A stretch of 62,133 nucleotides of DNA, from NCBI GenBank assembly GCA_016870395.1, contig VGBT01000013.1:1-62133 (forward strand), read 5' to 3'. Positions 24,397 to 32,525 of the stretch are shown piece by piece. The notes under the pieces were generated by a model. That model was given only the letters and a program-made list of their open reading frames with translations. It was not told the origin of the DNA and searched no databases. Made by a program: the position numbers and the translations under genes. Origin of the DNA: Actinomycetota bacterium. Its GTDB lineage: Bacteria > Actinomycetota > Acidimicrobiia > IMCC26256 > JAENVU01. The stretch's first letter is position 1. The number at the start of each line of letters is the position of its first letter.

Positions 24397-25980
24397 TCAT
24401 GCCGGGGCCTCCACTTCGAGATGGTTGAACTCGCTCGGCAGCGAGTCGTACAGGTCGGCCACCAGATCGTCGCGCACGCTGCGGTACTCAGCGTCGTCCC
24501 ACAGGTTGCGCCACTGATGCGGGTCCTCGTTGACGTCGTAGAGCTCGCCTTCGATGCCCTCGTAGTGCACGCCGCACTTGGTCAACACGTTCTCGCCCCA
24601 GTGCTTCTCCAGGCCGTTCGGCTCGCCGTCGGTCGACGGCTCGTAGGCCGTGCACAGCCAGCCGTCGCGGTAAATCGAGCGCGAGTGCATGCCGTAGCCG
24701 GGGAACTGGCTGTCCCACTCGCACAGCACACGCTCGTGGCCGCCTTCACCGTCGGTCGAGGGCAGCGCGCTCCCCTGCATCCATTCGGCGGGCTCGACGC
24801 CTGCGATCGCGCAGAACGTGGGCGCGAGGTCGAGCTGGCCGACCGGGTCGGTCACCTCGGCAGGCGCGACGCCGGCCGACGGGGCCGGGCGCCAGATCAG
24901 TGGGAGGTGCATCAGCGCGTCGGTGTGGAACGGTCCCTTGTAGACGAGGCCGAAGTCACCCTGGAGCTCGCCGTGGTCGGTGGTGAAGATCACGTCGGTG
25001 TCGTCACCCCAGCCGCGCGCCGCGATCCGGTCCAGCACGCGACCGGTCGCCTCGTCGATGAGCTCGTTCATCACGTGAGCCCGTGCGTTGATTTCCCGGA
25101 TCTGGTCGTCGGTGAGCGTTCCCGGGCAGAACGTCATCGGCCCGCCCTCGGCGTTCGAGAACGTGCCCTCCCACCACTTCAGCCAGTGCGCCGGCTTCTG
25201 GGCCAGCACCTCACGGATCGCGTCGGGCGAACCCGGGTGGCCGGGCGGCAGGTCGAGGTCGCGCCAGTCGACGCGACGCATCTCGGATGCGGGCGGGTCC
25301 CACGGATGGTGCGGGTCTGGGAAGCTGAGCCAGAGGAACCAGTCGTCGTCGTCACCCACCGTGTCGAGCCAGTCGATCGCGCGGTCGGCGGTCCAGTCGG
25401 TGTGGTACCACTCGCGTGCGATCGGGTTGTGCTTCGTCTCCGGCGCACCGGTGTCGCCGCCGGGCTCGGCGCCGAGCAGCGGCGCAAAGCTCTCCAGGTG
25501 CTCGGGGTGGTGCTCGGCGAGCCACTTGCCGTAGTGCAGGATCGGACGGCCGCGGAACGCGGCGACGTGCGCCGCGTTGATCGAGTAGTCGAAACCGCGC
25601 CAGGGCCCCGTGTCGCCACGGATCCAGCGCGAGTTCTCCTCCCAACGTCCCTGCATGTCGAACGCGGGCTCGAAGTGCGCCTTGCCGACGAGCGCGGTCT
25701 TGTACCCCGCCTGCTCCGACAGGTAGGCCGCGACGCTCGGCGCGTCCTCGGGGAGCGGCACGCCGTTCGCGACCACCCCGTGCGTCCGCGCGTACTGACC
25801 CGTCAGGATCGTGCAGCGCGCCGGCATGCACACCGTGTTCTGGTTGTACGCGCGTCGGTAGGTGATCCCCCCGGCCGCGAGGCGGTCGGCGACGGGAGTG
25901 CGCGCGATCTGCCCACCGTTGCAGCCCAGGCTGTCGTAGCGCTGCTGGTCGGTCGTGACGAACAGGATCTTGCGACCCAC
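24397..25980 (-). CDS. Sulfatase / alkaline-phosphatase-superfamily hydrolase
   Basis: 527 residues from GTG 25980, preceded by GGGAGGAG at a good distance; a much longer open frame upstream is antisense to the TetR gene. Type I sulfatase: FVTTDQQRYDSLG (metal Asp11/Gln12), active-site CMPAR at 51-55 with Cys51 convertible to formylglycine and TILTGQ after it, VGKAHFEP, and FTTDHGELQGDFGLVYKGPFH. No signal peptide, so cytoplasmic. The CxPxR signature and large size fit aryl- or choline-type sulfatases or phosphonate monoester hydrolases. Its stop lies 43 nt before the selenoprotein start. Confidence 0.88.
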   Translation of the reverse strand: MGRKILFVTTDQQRYDSLGCNGGQIARTPVADRLAAGGITYRRAYNQNTVCMPARCTILTGQYARTHGVVANGVPLPEDAPSVAAYLSEQAGYKTALVGKAHFEPAFDMQGRWEENSRWIRGDTGPWRGFDYSINAAHVAAFRGRPILHYGKWLAEHHPEHLESFAPLLGAEPGGDTGAPETKHNPIAREWYHTDWTADRAIDWLDTVGDDDDWFLWLSFPDPHHPWDPPASEMRRVDWRDLDLPPGHPGSPDAIREVLAQKPAHWLKWWEGTFSNAEGGPMTFCPGTLTDDQIREINARAHVMNELIDEATGRVLDRIAARGWGDDTDVIFTTDHGELQGDFGLVYKGPFHTDALMHLPLIWRPAPSAGVAPAEVTDPVGQLDLAPTFCAIAGVEPAEWMQGSALPSTDGEGGHERVLCEWDSQFPGYGMHSRSIYRDGWLCTAYEPSTDGEPNGLEKHWGENVLTKCGVHYEGIEGELYDVNEDPHQWRNLWDDAEYRSVRDDLVADLYDSLPSEFNHLEVEAPA

Positions 25981-26029
25981 GGGCAGCTCCTCCCACCAGG
26001 CCGGCCCAAACTGGTGCGGAGGATGACAC

Positions 26030-26048
26030 TTGACAGCCCGGCTGTCAA
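26030..26048. promoter_or_regulatory. Operator-like palindrome between sulfatase and TetR gene
   Basis: TTGACAGCCCGGCTGTCAA, perfect 9-bp arms around one base. It sits between divergent promoters, 17 bp before the TetR GTG and ~50 bp before the sulfatase GTG. The likely binding site is for the TetR protein encoded next to it. It contains TGAC/GTCA but with a 9-bp spacer, unlike the 6-bp spacer of the main site family. Confidence 0.7.
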
Positions 26049-26064
26049 TAGTTACGGTCGGGCG

Positions 26065-26709
26065 GTGGTCGCAGCCCAGGAGCCGGACGCCCCCGAGCAC
26101 GAGCCCACCCGTGCACCGGTCGACGGCCGGCGCCTGCGCACCGAGCGGGGCCGCGCCGGCGTGGTCGACGCGATGCTTTCCCTCTACGAGGACGGCAACC
26201 CCGCCCCCGGCGCGGCCGAGATCGCAGCGCGAGCGGGCGTGTCCGAGCGCTCGGTCTTCCGCTACTTCGAGGACCTCGAGTCCCTCGCCCGCGAGGTCAT
26301 CGATCGCCAATTCAGCCGCATCGGCGCCGAGTTCGCCCCTCCGAGCTCGCACGGTTCGACCGAAGAGCGCATCGAGGCGCTGGCCGAGCAGCGCGTACGC
26401 ATCCACACCCGGATCGCGCCCGTCGCGCGGGCGGCGCTGTTGCTCGAGCCGACGGTGAGCGCGGTCGCCGAGGGCCTGGCGTTCCGACGCGCGACGCTAC
26501 GCGAACAGGCCGCGGCGCTCTTCGCCGACGAGTTGTCACGGCTGGGCGCACGCGAGCAACGCTTGGCATCCGCCGCGCTCGACGCTGCCACGTGCATCGA
26601 GACCGTCGAGTACCTGCGCGAGCACGCCGGACTCGGTCCCGCGGACATGCAGGCCGTGATCGTGCAGACCCTGCGCGCGCTGCTGTGCCAACCGAAGGGA
26701 CACCGATGA
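26065..26709 (+). CDS. TetR/AcrR-family transcriptional regulator
   Basis: 214 residues from GTG 26065; the frame is open far upstream but there it is antisense to the sulfatase. N-terminal DNA-binding domain at ~22-75: RLRTERGRAGVVDAMLSLYE, then PGAAEIAARAGVSERSVFRYFEDLESLAREV (HTH with the typical FRYFED recognition region). The C-terminal ligand domain is helical and divergent, with one Cys pair not conserved. It is divergent from the sulfatase-selenoprotein-CoA transferase cluster and overlaps the DUF1330 gene, suggesting control of both directions through the palindrome at 26030. Confidence 0.87.
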   Translation: MVAAQEPDAPEHEPTRAPVDGRRLRTERGRAGVVDAMLSLYEDGNPAPGAAEIAARAGVSERSVFRYFEDLESLAREVIDRQFSRIGAEFAPPSSHGSTEERIEALAEQRVRIHTRIAPVARAALLLEPTVSAVAEGLAFRRATLREQAAALFADELSRLGAREQRLASAALDAATCIETVEYLREHAGLGPADMQAVIVQTLRALLCQPKGHR

Positions 26710-27152
26710 CCGCGCACCACTACCCTACCGACGAGGTGCTCGGAGCACTCGCGGCGTCGACCGACGACACACCCGTCGTCATGGTCAACCTGAACCGCTA
26801 TCGCGACCGGGCGGAGTACCCGGCCGATACGCCCGAAGCCGGACTCGGCCTGTCGGGACGCGAGGCCTACCTCCGCTACGGCATCGTCGCGCACGCCGCG
26901 ATCACGTCGGTCGGCGGCCGGATCCTCTGGGCGGCCGACGCGAACGAGGTGGTGATCGGCTGCGAGCACGACCGCTACGACGAGATCATCGCGGTGTGGT
27001 ATCCAAACCGAGCCGCGTTCCTGACCCTCGCGGCACATCCCGGGTACCCGGAGTCGCATGTGCACCGCGACGCCGGGGTCGAGCAGGCAATGCTCCTCGC
27101 GGTCGACGCCGAGGCAGAGCCCGTGCTGCGCAACCCGTTCGACCCCGTGTGA
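26706..27152 (+). CDS. DUF1330-type dimeric alpha/beta-barrel protein
   Basis: 148 residues, ATG 26706 overlapping the TetR stop by 4 nt. Ferredoxin-like barrel pattern: VVMVNLNRYRDRAEYP, REAYLRYGIVAHAAITSVGGRILWAAD, EIIAVWYPNRAAFLTLAAHPGYPESHVHRDAGVEQA. This matches DUF1330/NIPSNAP-like proteins. No catalytic assignment can be made; family members are small homodimers that bind hydrophobic ligands or haem-like molecules. Tight coupling to the regulator and the MBL hydrolase suggests a shared local function. Confidence 0.72.
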   Translation: MTAHHYPTDEVLGALAASTDDTPVVMVNLNRYRDRAEYPADTPEAGLGLSGREAYLRYGIVAHAAITSVGGRILWAADANEVVIGCEHDRYDEIIAVWYPNRAAFLTLAAHPGYPESHVHRDAGVEQAMLLAVDAEAEPVLRNPFDPV

Positions 27153-27988
27153 TGAAGGTCACGCTCCTCGGCACCGGCTCGCCGATCCCGGCCCCCGACC
27201 GGGCCGGACCGGCCACTCTCGTCCAGGCGGGCGCGGTGAACCTCGTGTTCGATGCCGGGCGCGGCGTGCTGATGCGCCTCGCCGCCGCCGGCCTGATCCC
27301 GCCGTTCGTCCACCGATTGCTGCTGACCCATCTCCACAGCGACCACACCACCGACGTGAACGACTTCGTCACGACGCGCTGGGCGATGTCCCCCGTCGAG
27401 AACCCGCTTCCGGTCACGGGTCCACCGGGCACCGCCGCGTACGTCGAGCGCCTGCTCGCGATGCTCGCCGACGACATCGGCTACCGGCGCGCCCACCACC
27501 AGGACCTCGGGTGGGACCCCGGATGCGACGTCGTCGAGCTGCTCGAGGGCCCGCATCCCGACGACCCGGTGTTCGCCGAGCACGGCGTCCGGATTCTCGC
27601 GGCACCCACCGATCACCGACCCGTCGCGCCGACGATCGGCTACCGGGTGGAGCACGAGGGCGGCACGGTCGCGATCGCGGGCGACACCCTGCCCTGCACA
27701 GGGCTCGAACGGCTGTGTGCAGGTGTCGACGTGTACGTGCAGACCGTGATCCGCCCCGACCTGATCCAGTCCATGCCGGTCAAGCGCATCCAGGACGTGC
27801 TCGACTACCACTCCTCCGTCGAGGACGCGGCCCGAACGGCCGCGACGGCCGGTGTGCGCACGCTGGTGCTCACCCACCCGGTACCCGCGCCCTTCCCGGG
27901 TACCGAGGACGAATGGCTCGGGATAGCCGCCGCGCACTTCGACGGTGAGGTCGTGCTCGCCCGGGACCTGGCGGTCGTCGAGACCTGA
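27152..27988 (+). CDS. Metallo-beta-lactamase-fold hydrolase (RNase Z/arylsulfatase-like subgroup)
   Basis: 278 residues; ATG 27152 shares one base with the preceding TGA. MBL motifs: LLGTGSPIPAPDR at the start, LLLTHLHSDHTTD (HxHxDH, ~58-63), GDT near 180 and a final TH in LVLTHPVPAPFP. The LGTGSP...HLHSDH arrangement resembles tRNase Z and the small-molecule phosphodiesterase/lactonase branch. It lacks a clear exosite arm, so a metabolite esterase or lactonase is more likely than tRNA processing. Third gene of the TetR-DUF1330-MBL operon. Confidence 0.85.
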   Translation: MKVTLLGTGSPIPAPDRAGPATLVQAGAVNLVFDAGRGVLMRLAAAGLIPPFVHRLLLTHLHSDHTTDVNDFVTTRWAMSPVENPLPVTGPPGTAAYVERLLAMLADDIGYRRAHHQDLGWDPGCDVVELLEGPHPDDPVFAEHGVRILAAPTDHRPVAPTIGYRVEHEGGTVAIAGDTLPCTGLERLCAGVDVYVQTVIRPDLIQSMPVKRIQDVLDYHSSVEDAARTAATAGVRTLVLTHPVPAPFPGTEDEWLGIAAAHFDGEVVLARDLAVVET

Positions 27989-28067
27989 TCCTCGTCGGAA
28001 CGCCGATGCGGGGACAAGACCGTAGGCTCGGACCGTCAGCGAGGCGGTAGCCAAAGGAGCGGGAGCG

Positions 28068-28913
28068 GTGCCAGTCGACCTCACCGGCGCGACCGACCTG
28101 CACGTGCACTTCGGTCCCGACCCCCATCGCGAGCGGTCGGTCACCGCGCTGCAGGCGGCGCGCGAGGCGGCCGCAGCCGGCCACCGTGCCATCGTGCTGA
28201 AAAGCCACGACACCCCCACCGCAGGACTTGCCGCAGCGCTCGACCCGGTGGTCGAGGGGCTCCGTGTGCTGGGCGGCGTCTGCTGCGACCACGAGGTCGG
28301 CGGCGTGAACCCGGCCGCGGTCGAGACCGCTCTGCGCCTTGGCGCGCGCGTCGTATGGCTGCCGACGCTCAGCAGCCGCCAGGACTTCGAGAACGGGGTC
28401 GCAGCGCAGCTCGGCATCCCCGGACCGGGACTGCGAGTGCTCGACGACGACGGTGCCCTGACGCCCGAGACCCACGAGGTACTACGACTCACCGCGGAGC
28501 ACGGCGCGGTGCTCGCGACCGGACACGTCAGCGCAGCCGAGCACCATGCCGTCGTCCGCGAGCAAGCGCCGCGTGGCCCGGTGCTCGTGACCCACGCCAT
28601 GGAGGAGCTCGCCGGGCCCGACCTCTCCGTTGCCCAGTGCGCCGAGCTCGCCGAGCTCGGCGCGCACATCGAGCTGTGTGCGCTCACCTGCACCGGCTTC
28701 CTCGCGACCCGGCCGCCGGCGGAGCTTGCCGCGTGCATCCGGGCAGTCGGCCCGGAACGGGTGACGCTCGGCACCGACTTCGGCCAGGCGCGCAACGAGC
28801 ACCCGGCCACCGGGCTCCAGACGTTCGCCGACGCCCTCTGGGCCGAGGGCATCACCGACGCCGAGCTGCGCACCATGGCCTGCCACAACCCCGCCACGCT
28901 CCTCGGCCTCTGA
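28068..28913 (+). CDS. Amidohydrolase-like TIM-barrel protein (DUF6282-like)
   Basis: 281 residues, GTG 28068 with AAAGGAGCGGGAG upstream. The N-terminal DLHVHFGPDPH (HxH metal motif, ~10-20) opens an amidohydrolase barrel. Later histidines and acids: KSHDTP, DHEVGGVNPAAVE, ATGHVS, LVTHAMEE, LGTDFGQARNEHP (conserved Asp), consistent with a metal-dependent hydrolase. It would hydrolyse a C-N or C-O bond in a small molecule. No close operon partner: 79 bp from the MBL gene upstream and 277 bp from the next gene downstream. The DUF number is from memory and moderately certain. Confidence 0.75.
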   Translation: MPVDLTGATDLHVHFGPDPHRERSVTALQAAREAAAAGHRAIVLKSHDTPTAGLAAALDPVVEGLRVLGGVCCDHEVGGVNPAAVETALRLGARVVWLPTLSSRQDFENGVAAQLGIPGPGLRVLDDDGALTPETHEVLRLTAEHGAVLATGHVSAAEHHAVVREQAPRGPVLVTHAMEELAGPDLSVAQCAELAELGAHIELCALTCTGFLATRPPAELAACIRAVGPERVTLGTDFGQARNEHPATGLQTFADALWAEGITDAELRTMACHNPATLLGL

Positions 28914-28919
28914 CAGCGC

Positions 28920-28964
28920 TTTGGCGTCAGCAGACCGCGAGTATCGCGGTTCCCCGACGCCAAA
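28920..28964. repeat. Palindromic repeat, family 2, copy F
   Basis: 45-bp dyad, left arm TTTGGCGTCAGCAGACCGCGA minus its last base shown as 20-nt core, centre GTA, right arm with ~4 mismatches. The left half is nearly identical to copy E (12199-12239). It starts 7 nt after the amidohydrolase stop. The rest of the gap up to 29190 shows no further structure. Confidence 0.7.
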
Positions 28965-29190
28965 ACCCCGTGGGGCCCCCGGAAACAGACGGGGCGCGGT
29001 CAGCGGCGCATCCAGACGGCCATCGACGGCGGGCCACGGTACGCCCACGCGTAGTACGGGATCGCACGCAGGGCGACCGGCGCCCCCCGCCGCCGCGGAC
29101 CCGACCGGGCGGACGGCGACGTCCGGTTCGGGCGCGACGGGCCCGACCACGCTCGAGGGAGCCACGAGAGGATCATGCCAGGATGCAGCG

Positions 29191-29835
29191 ATGGAAGACC
29201 GCTGCGAGCCCGGTCTCTACCTCGAGATGACCGACCATCCGACCGACGCGTACGTCGAGGGTCGGGTACCCAAGGTCTGCGCGCTCGACGGGGTGCGCCG
29301 TGCGACGTGGTGGCACAACGTCAACCGCGACCGGGTCGACCTCCCGCGGATGCTCCCGGAGTTCGACCTCCTCGCCGTCTACGAGGCCGACGAAGGGTTC
29401 CGCGCCCCGCCGACGCCCGCCAGGGTGACCGGCCTGCACTACCGGCGGACGCCCCGACCCGGACAGGGCCGGCTCACCGGCAAGCCGACCATCGGCCTCT
29501 CGCTGGTGCTCATCTCGCCGCGCACACCGGAGGCGGCCCAGGACCTGCGCGACTGGGGCGACTTCGTGCACATCCGTCACATCGCCGAGGTGTCCGTTCC
29601 CGGGTACTCGATGATCACCCCGTACGAGCACGTCGACGGAGGTGACCCGCGCTTCTGCCACTTCTACGAGATGGACACCGACGATCCCGAGGCGTCGTTC
29701 AAGACGATGACGCCGCTCGTCACCCAGCTGCTCGGAGAGCCGAATACGCCGGCCTGGGACCACTGGGCGACGCATCCCGCGCTGCGCATCATGTACGTCA
29801 ACACCTTCGTGCGCCTCGGCGAGCGACACCCATGA
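29191..29835 (+). CDS. Conserved-looking protein of unknown function, dimeric alpha/beta-barrel-like
   Basis: 214 residues, ATG 29191. Not recognised as a named family. Features: two ferredoxin-like halves (CEPGLYLEMTDHP ... FDLLAVYEADEGFRAP and TIGLSLVLISPRTPE ... FVHIRHIAEVSVPGYSMITPYE), Trp-rich WWHNVNRDRVDLP, and a C-terminal FCHFYEMDTDDPEASFKTMTPLV. The pattern suggests a duplicated Dabb or NIPSNAP-like fold that binds a hydrophobic ligand. The stop overlaps the nitroreductase start (ATGA), so the two probably function together. Confidence 0.7.
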   Translation: MEDRCEPGLYLEMTDHPTDAYVEGRVPKVCALDGVRRATWWHNVNRDRVDLPRMLPEFDLLAVYEADEGFRAPPTPARVTGLHYRRTPRPGQGRLTGKPTIGLSLVLISPRTPEAAQDLRDWGDFVHIRHIAEVSVPGYSMITPYEHVDGGDPRFCHFYEMDTDDPEASFKTMTPLVTQLLGEPNTPAWDHWATHPALRIMYVNTFVRLGERHP

Positions 29836-30446
29836 CCGAAACCGACGGGTTCGACGACCTGCTCGCCGTCATCCGATCACAGCGGGCGTGCCGCGTGTTC
29901 GCGGACGCGCCCGTCGCCGACGAGCTCATCGGGCGCGCGCTCGACGCGGCTGTCCACGCGCCCAGTGCGGAGAACGGACAGCCGTGGGAGTTCGTCGTCG
30001 TTCGTGACGCGCAGCGGCGGGCCGACATCGGCGCGCTCATGGCACGCGCGTGGGAGGCCCACGGCCGCGCCCACTCCGAGGGCCGCCTCGCGCCCGCACT
30101 GCTCGCCGACGTCGACGCGGGCCTCACCGGCGGGATCGCGGCAGCCCCGGTGCTCGTCGTGGTGGCCGCCGACACGCGTCGGGGCCTGCGCGCCACAGTC
30201 GCGTCGAGCGTGTTCCCCGCGGTCCAGAACCTGCTGCTCGCGGCAACCGCCGTCGGTCTCGGCTCGGCGTTGACCACGATCGCCACCACCTACGCCGCCG
30301 AGCTGCGCGAGCTCGTCGGGCTGCCCGACGAAGTGGAGCCGGTGGCGGTGGTGCCCCTCGGTGTGCCCGCCCGCCGCCTGGGCCCGCCCCGGCGCGACCC
30401 GTTCGGCGAACACACCCACCGCGAGCGCTACGGCATCTTGTGGTGA
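29832..30446 (+). CDS. Nitroreductase-family FMN oxidoreductase
   Basis: 204 residues, ATG 29832 overlapping the previous stop. N-terminal FMN-phosphate segment RSQRACRVFADAPV, then AAVHAPSAENGQPWEFVVV (conserved N-Q-P-W), SVFPAVQNLLLAATAVGLGSAL (dimer helix), and C-terminal VVPLGVPARRLGPPRRDP. It reduces nitroaromatics, flavins, enones or iodinated aromatics with NAD(P)H as a homodimer. BluB-like length, but without the BluB-specific signature. Coupling with the unknown alpha/beta protein suggests a two-component activity. Confidence 0.87.
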   Translation: MTETDGFDDLLAVIRSQRACRVFADAPVADELIGRALDAAVHAPSAENGQPWEFVVVRDAQRRADIGALMARAWEAHGRAHSEGRLAPALLADVDAGLTGGIAAAPVLVVVAADTRRGLRATVASSVFPAVQNLLLAATAVGLGSALTTIATTYAAELRELVGLPDEVEPVAVVPLGVPARRLGPPRRDPFGEHTHRERYGILW

Positions 30447-30477
30447 ACCGCTCGGGAGCGCGGCACGGCAGGCCGGT

Positions 30478-31404
30478 CTAGTAGCCCTCGTCGACGTCGA
30501 CCACGTGCTCGAGGGGCTCCCCCGCGACGTACCGACGGAGATTGGCCACAAAGATGCCCACGGCCGCGTCCACCATTCGGCGCGACATCCACGACGCGTG
30601 CGGGGTCAGGAACACCTTCGGATGCGCATAGAGCCAGTGGCCGGCGGGCAGCGGCTCCGGGTCGACGGTGTCGAGGCTCGCCCGGGCGACCCTTCCGTCC
30701 TCGAGCGCGACGCGCAGGGCGTCCTGGTCGACGAGCGAACCGCGCGCGATGTTCACCAGGTGCACACCCGGTTTCACCTGTGCGAACGCATCCGCATCGA
30801 GCAGGCGCCGCGTTCGGTGCGTGGACGGCGCAGCGACCACGAGATGGTCCACCTCGGGAAGCATCGCGTCGAGCGATGGGACGATCGCGACGCCCGCGAT
30901 CGGGCTGGGCGCGGCCGTCCGGCGCACGGCGAGCACCCGCATCCCGAACGCGAGGGCACGCGACGCGACGGCGCTGCCGATCCCGCCGAGACCGACGAGG
31001 CCGAGCGTCTTGCCGTCGAGCGTGTCCATCCGCTGGAAGTTCCAGTACCGAGGCGCCTCGCGCAACCAATGCTGCGGGAAGCCCTTCTCGAACGCGAGCA
31101 TCACCGCGAGCACGTACTCGGAGATCGGCACGGCGCTCGCGCCTCGTGCGCAGGTCACGATCGCACCGGAGCGCAGCACCCCTTCGGGGACGCCGTCGAT
31201 CCCCGTGCCGGGAAGCTGCACCCAGCGCACGCCGCGCTCGAGGAGCGGGAGCACCTTGTCGTCCTGCCAGCCGCCGAAGAGCACCTCGGCCTCTACACCC
31301 GCCGCCGGCAACGCGTCGGCCACGTCGAGAACTTCGACGTCGGGCACCTCGGCGCGCAGTCGCTCGCTCGCGGGGGCCATCAGGTTGAACACGCGCACGG
31401 TCAT
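30478..31404 (-). CDS. D-isomer-specific 2-hydroxyacid dehydrogenase family protein
   Basis: 308 residues from ATG 31404, which overlaps the previous gene's TGA. NAD-binding motif GLVGLGGIGSAVASRAL, with VRRTAAP after the acidic position suggesting NADP preference. Catalytic Arg in NIARGSLVDQDALRVAL, Glu in the TVDPEPLP region, and His in TPHASW. It reduces 2-keto acids or oxidises D-2-hydroxy acids. Last gene in the ferredoxin-UGSC-companion operon, which suggests that the selenoprotein pathway involves a 2-oxo or 2-hydroxy acid intermediate (inference). Confidence 0.87.
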   Translation of the reverse strand: MTVRVFNLMAPASERLRAEVPDVEVLDVADALPAAGVEAEVLFGGWQDDKVLPLLERGVRWVQLPGTGIDGVPEGVLRSGAIVTCARGASAVPISEYVLAVMLAFEKGFPQHWLREAPRYWNFQRMDTLDGKTLGLVGLGGIGSAVASRALAFGMRVLAVRRTAAPSPIAGVAIVPSLDAMLPEVDHLVVAAPSTHRTRRLLDADAFAQVKPGVHLVNIARGSLVDQDALRVALEDGRVARASLDTVDPEPLPAGHWLYAHPKVFLTPHASWMSRRMVDAAVGIFVANLRRYVAGEPLEHVVDVDEGY

Positions 31405-32525
31405 CGGATCACTCGGGTCACGGCACGAGTCGGACCGAAGGAGTGCAGCGCGAAGGCGTGCAGCCCACCCAAACCGCCGTTGACCGCGACGAGCATGTGC
31501 TGCGGCGACTCGACCAGATGCACCAGCCCGTGCTCGTCGACGCGACCGTTCGCCTCGGCGCGCTCCCGGTGCGGCGCGGGCCACCAGTCGACGGGCAGCG
31601 CCGCCCAGGCGTGCAGTCGCTCCTGCACGTCTTCGACGTCGGGGTAGGTCGCCGCGATCATGTCCGCCCACGGCGGCGCGAGGCACACCACGATCTCGGC
31701 CCCGTGATGCGACCCGATGAACGCGTTCGTACCCATGAACGCGAGCGACTTCGCGACGATTTCGAGGAGGTCACGGCCCGTGTCGGCCACGATGTCGGCG
31801 ATGTCGACGGTGCCCGTGCACCCGTGGACGGTGAGCGCATCGGTGTCGGGCGCGATCCCGCGTCGCACCGACAGCGGCGCCCACGGGGAACGCTCCTCCC
31901 ACTCCCCAACGACGATCCCCGTAACTCGGGCGGGCTGGCCGAAGACGCTCTTGGACGACACGTCGACCACCTGGCCGCCCACGTTGCGCATGAGGAGCCG
32001 CAGCGCCCGGCCGATCGCGGGTGCGGGGCCCGCCGCTCCGCCGAAGCAGCCCGCCTCGAACGGGAGGTCGAGCGCGTGGCGCACGGGCCCGTTGACCAGC
32101 AGTCCCGGCACCACGCTGCACGTGGTGGTGTTCAGCGCGAAGAGGTTGAGCTGCGGGTCGGCCATCGCCTCGACCCCGCTGCACAGCAAGGGCATCGCCG
32201 CCGGCGGGGCACCCGCCATGACGGCGTTGACCGCAACCTTCTCGACGGTGCCCCGGCCGTTGCGCGGCGGGACCAGTGCGAGCACCTCGTCGGGGAATCG
32301 GCCGCTCGCGGCCACGTGCTCGCGGACCCGGGACTCGGTGGGTGGGACGAGCGGCAGGCCGTCGCCCCACCCGGCGTCGGTCGCGAGCTTCTGGAACGCG
32401 ACCGGGTCGTCGTCGACCTCGATGCGCTCGGAGGCGAGCCAGTCGATCGTGCAGCCCTCCGGCCCGCAATCGCCTCTTCCTCCGGGCATTGCGGTCGCTG
32501 CATCCGGACGAGCGACGTCACTCAT
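31401..32525 (-). CDS. UGSC-selenoprotein companion protein, unknown function
   Basis: 374 residues; its ATG at 32525 overlaps the UGSC gene end by 8 nt. Recognisable conserved blocks: EGCTIDWL near the start, WGDGLPLVPPTESRV (~51-65), PPRNGRGTVEKVAVNAVMAG, FALNTTTCSVVPGLLVNGP, FEAGCFGGAAGPAPAIGRAL and TNAFIGSHHG. Proteins with the WGDGLPLVPPT signature recur beside UGSC proteins in actinobacteria and proteobacteria (recalled, not checked here). Several conserved cysteines (CxxxxC near 20-25, TTTC, EAGCF) could serve redox transfer with the selenocysteine. No known fold or enzyme activity is assigned. Confidence 0.75.
   Translation of the reverse strand: MSDVARPDAATAMPGGRGDCGPEGCTIDWLASERIEVDDDPVAFQKLATDAGWGDGLPLVPPTESRVREHVAASGRFPDEVLALVPPRNGRGTVEKVAVNAVMAGAPPAAMPLLCSGVEAMADPQLNLFALNTTTCSVVPGLLVNGPVRHALDLPFEAGCFGGAAGPAPAIGRALRLLMRNVGGQVVDVSSKSVFGQPARVTGIVVGEWEERSPWAPLSVRRGIAPDTDALTVHGCTGTVDIADIVADTGRDLLEIVAKSLAFMGTNAFIGSHHGAEIVVCLAPPWADMIAATYPDVEDVQERLHAWAALPVDWWPAPHRERAEANGRVDEHGLVHLVESPQHMLVAVNGGLGGLHAFALHSFGPTRAVTRVIR

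Noticed and set aside
21899-25980. Complete glycine or proline reductase system
   Set aside because: No GrdA, GrdC/D, PrdA or thioredoxin partner genes lie nearby. Only a selenoprotein B-like component is seen.
26030-26048. The palindrome at the TetR 26065 promoter as an eleventh copy of the main operator
   Set aside because: It contains TGAC and GTCA but with 9 instead of 6 spacer bases and longer arms, so it is treated as a distinct site.
28970-29190. A gene or structured RNA in the gap after repeat F
   Set aside because: Open frames here are short and lack motifs, start signals and tRNA- or riboswitch-like folds by eye.
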